From positions 1 to 6,587 of the forward strand of contig JAUVVS010000121.1 of the NCBI GenBank assembly GCA_030604545.1: 6,587 bases of DNA, given 5' to 3'. Shown here piece by piece: positions 6,541 through 6,587 of the stretch. The notes under the pieces were generated by a model. The model was not told the origin of the DNA and did not search any database. It saw only the letters and a list, made by a program, of their open reading frames with translations. The DNA comes from Deltaproteobacteria bacterium. GTDB taxonomy: Bacteria; Desulfobacterota; Desulfobacteria; Desulfobacterales; JAUVVS01. A program made the translations under genes and the position numbers. The stretch's first letter is position 1; every line of letters begins with the position of its first letter.

Positions 6541-6560
6541 TACTGGACCCCGGACCAGTA
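6541..6560. repeat. imperfect 20-bp palindrome upstream of the 204-residue gene
   Basis: TACTGG-A-CC / GG-A-CCAGTA pairs over 6 bp, one A-A mismatch and 2 bp, around a two-base centre. It lies just upstream of a TATAAA (6538-6533 on the minus strand) that could be the -10 box of the 204-residue gene, so an operator is possible. No good -35 box was found. It could equally belong to a gene beyond the window edge. Confidence 0.45.
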
Positions 6561-6587
6561 CCATTCTTTATTCCAGGGAACCAGACT

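Overview
The window looks like a chromosomal stretch from a Gram-negative bacterium of moderate to low GC content. A small protein with a Rho N-terminal domain and a His-rich, basic helical tail, together with an sn-glycerol-3-phosphate-type acyltransferase, recalls Desulfobacterota or Nitrospirota genomes. That placement is an inference from protein style, not a database result. There are no rRNA, tRNA, CRISPR or recognisable transposase sequences.

Layout: (1) 1-188, a non-coding left edge with at most a weak terminator. (2) 189-512 on the minus strand, a 107-residue Rho_N-domain protein with an excellent Shine-Dalgarno site. (3) 513-957, a divergent intergenic region with a promoter on each side and, between them, a perfect 15-bp inverted repeat whose arms each contain an 11-bp near-palindrome. 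(4) 958-4921 on the plus strand, a two-gene Hachiman-type anti-phage operon: hamA (DUF1837, PD-(D/E)xK-like nuclease) and hamB (superfamily 2, Ski2/Hel308-like helicase), overlapping by 11 bp. (5) 5025-5834 on the minus strand, a PlsC-family acyltransferase convergent with hamB. (6) 5890-6504 on the minus strand, a very AT-rich gene for a 204-residue protein of unknown function with an internal duplicated motif.

The most notable point is that hamB is interrupted by one in-frame TAA (2837-2839, codon 348). It falls exactly where helicase motif Ib should read TPEK, so one G-to-T change from GAA explains it. The remaining 693 codons are open, in the same frame, and keep motifs II to VI. The system is therefore very recently inactivated, a sequencing error, or (less likely) expressed as two pieces or by readthrough. 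The hamA nuclease gene is intact. In characterised Hachiman systems HamB restrains HamA and releases it on sensing damaged or phage DNA, so an intact effector beside a broken sensor is biologically interesting.
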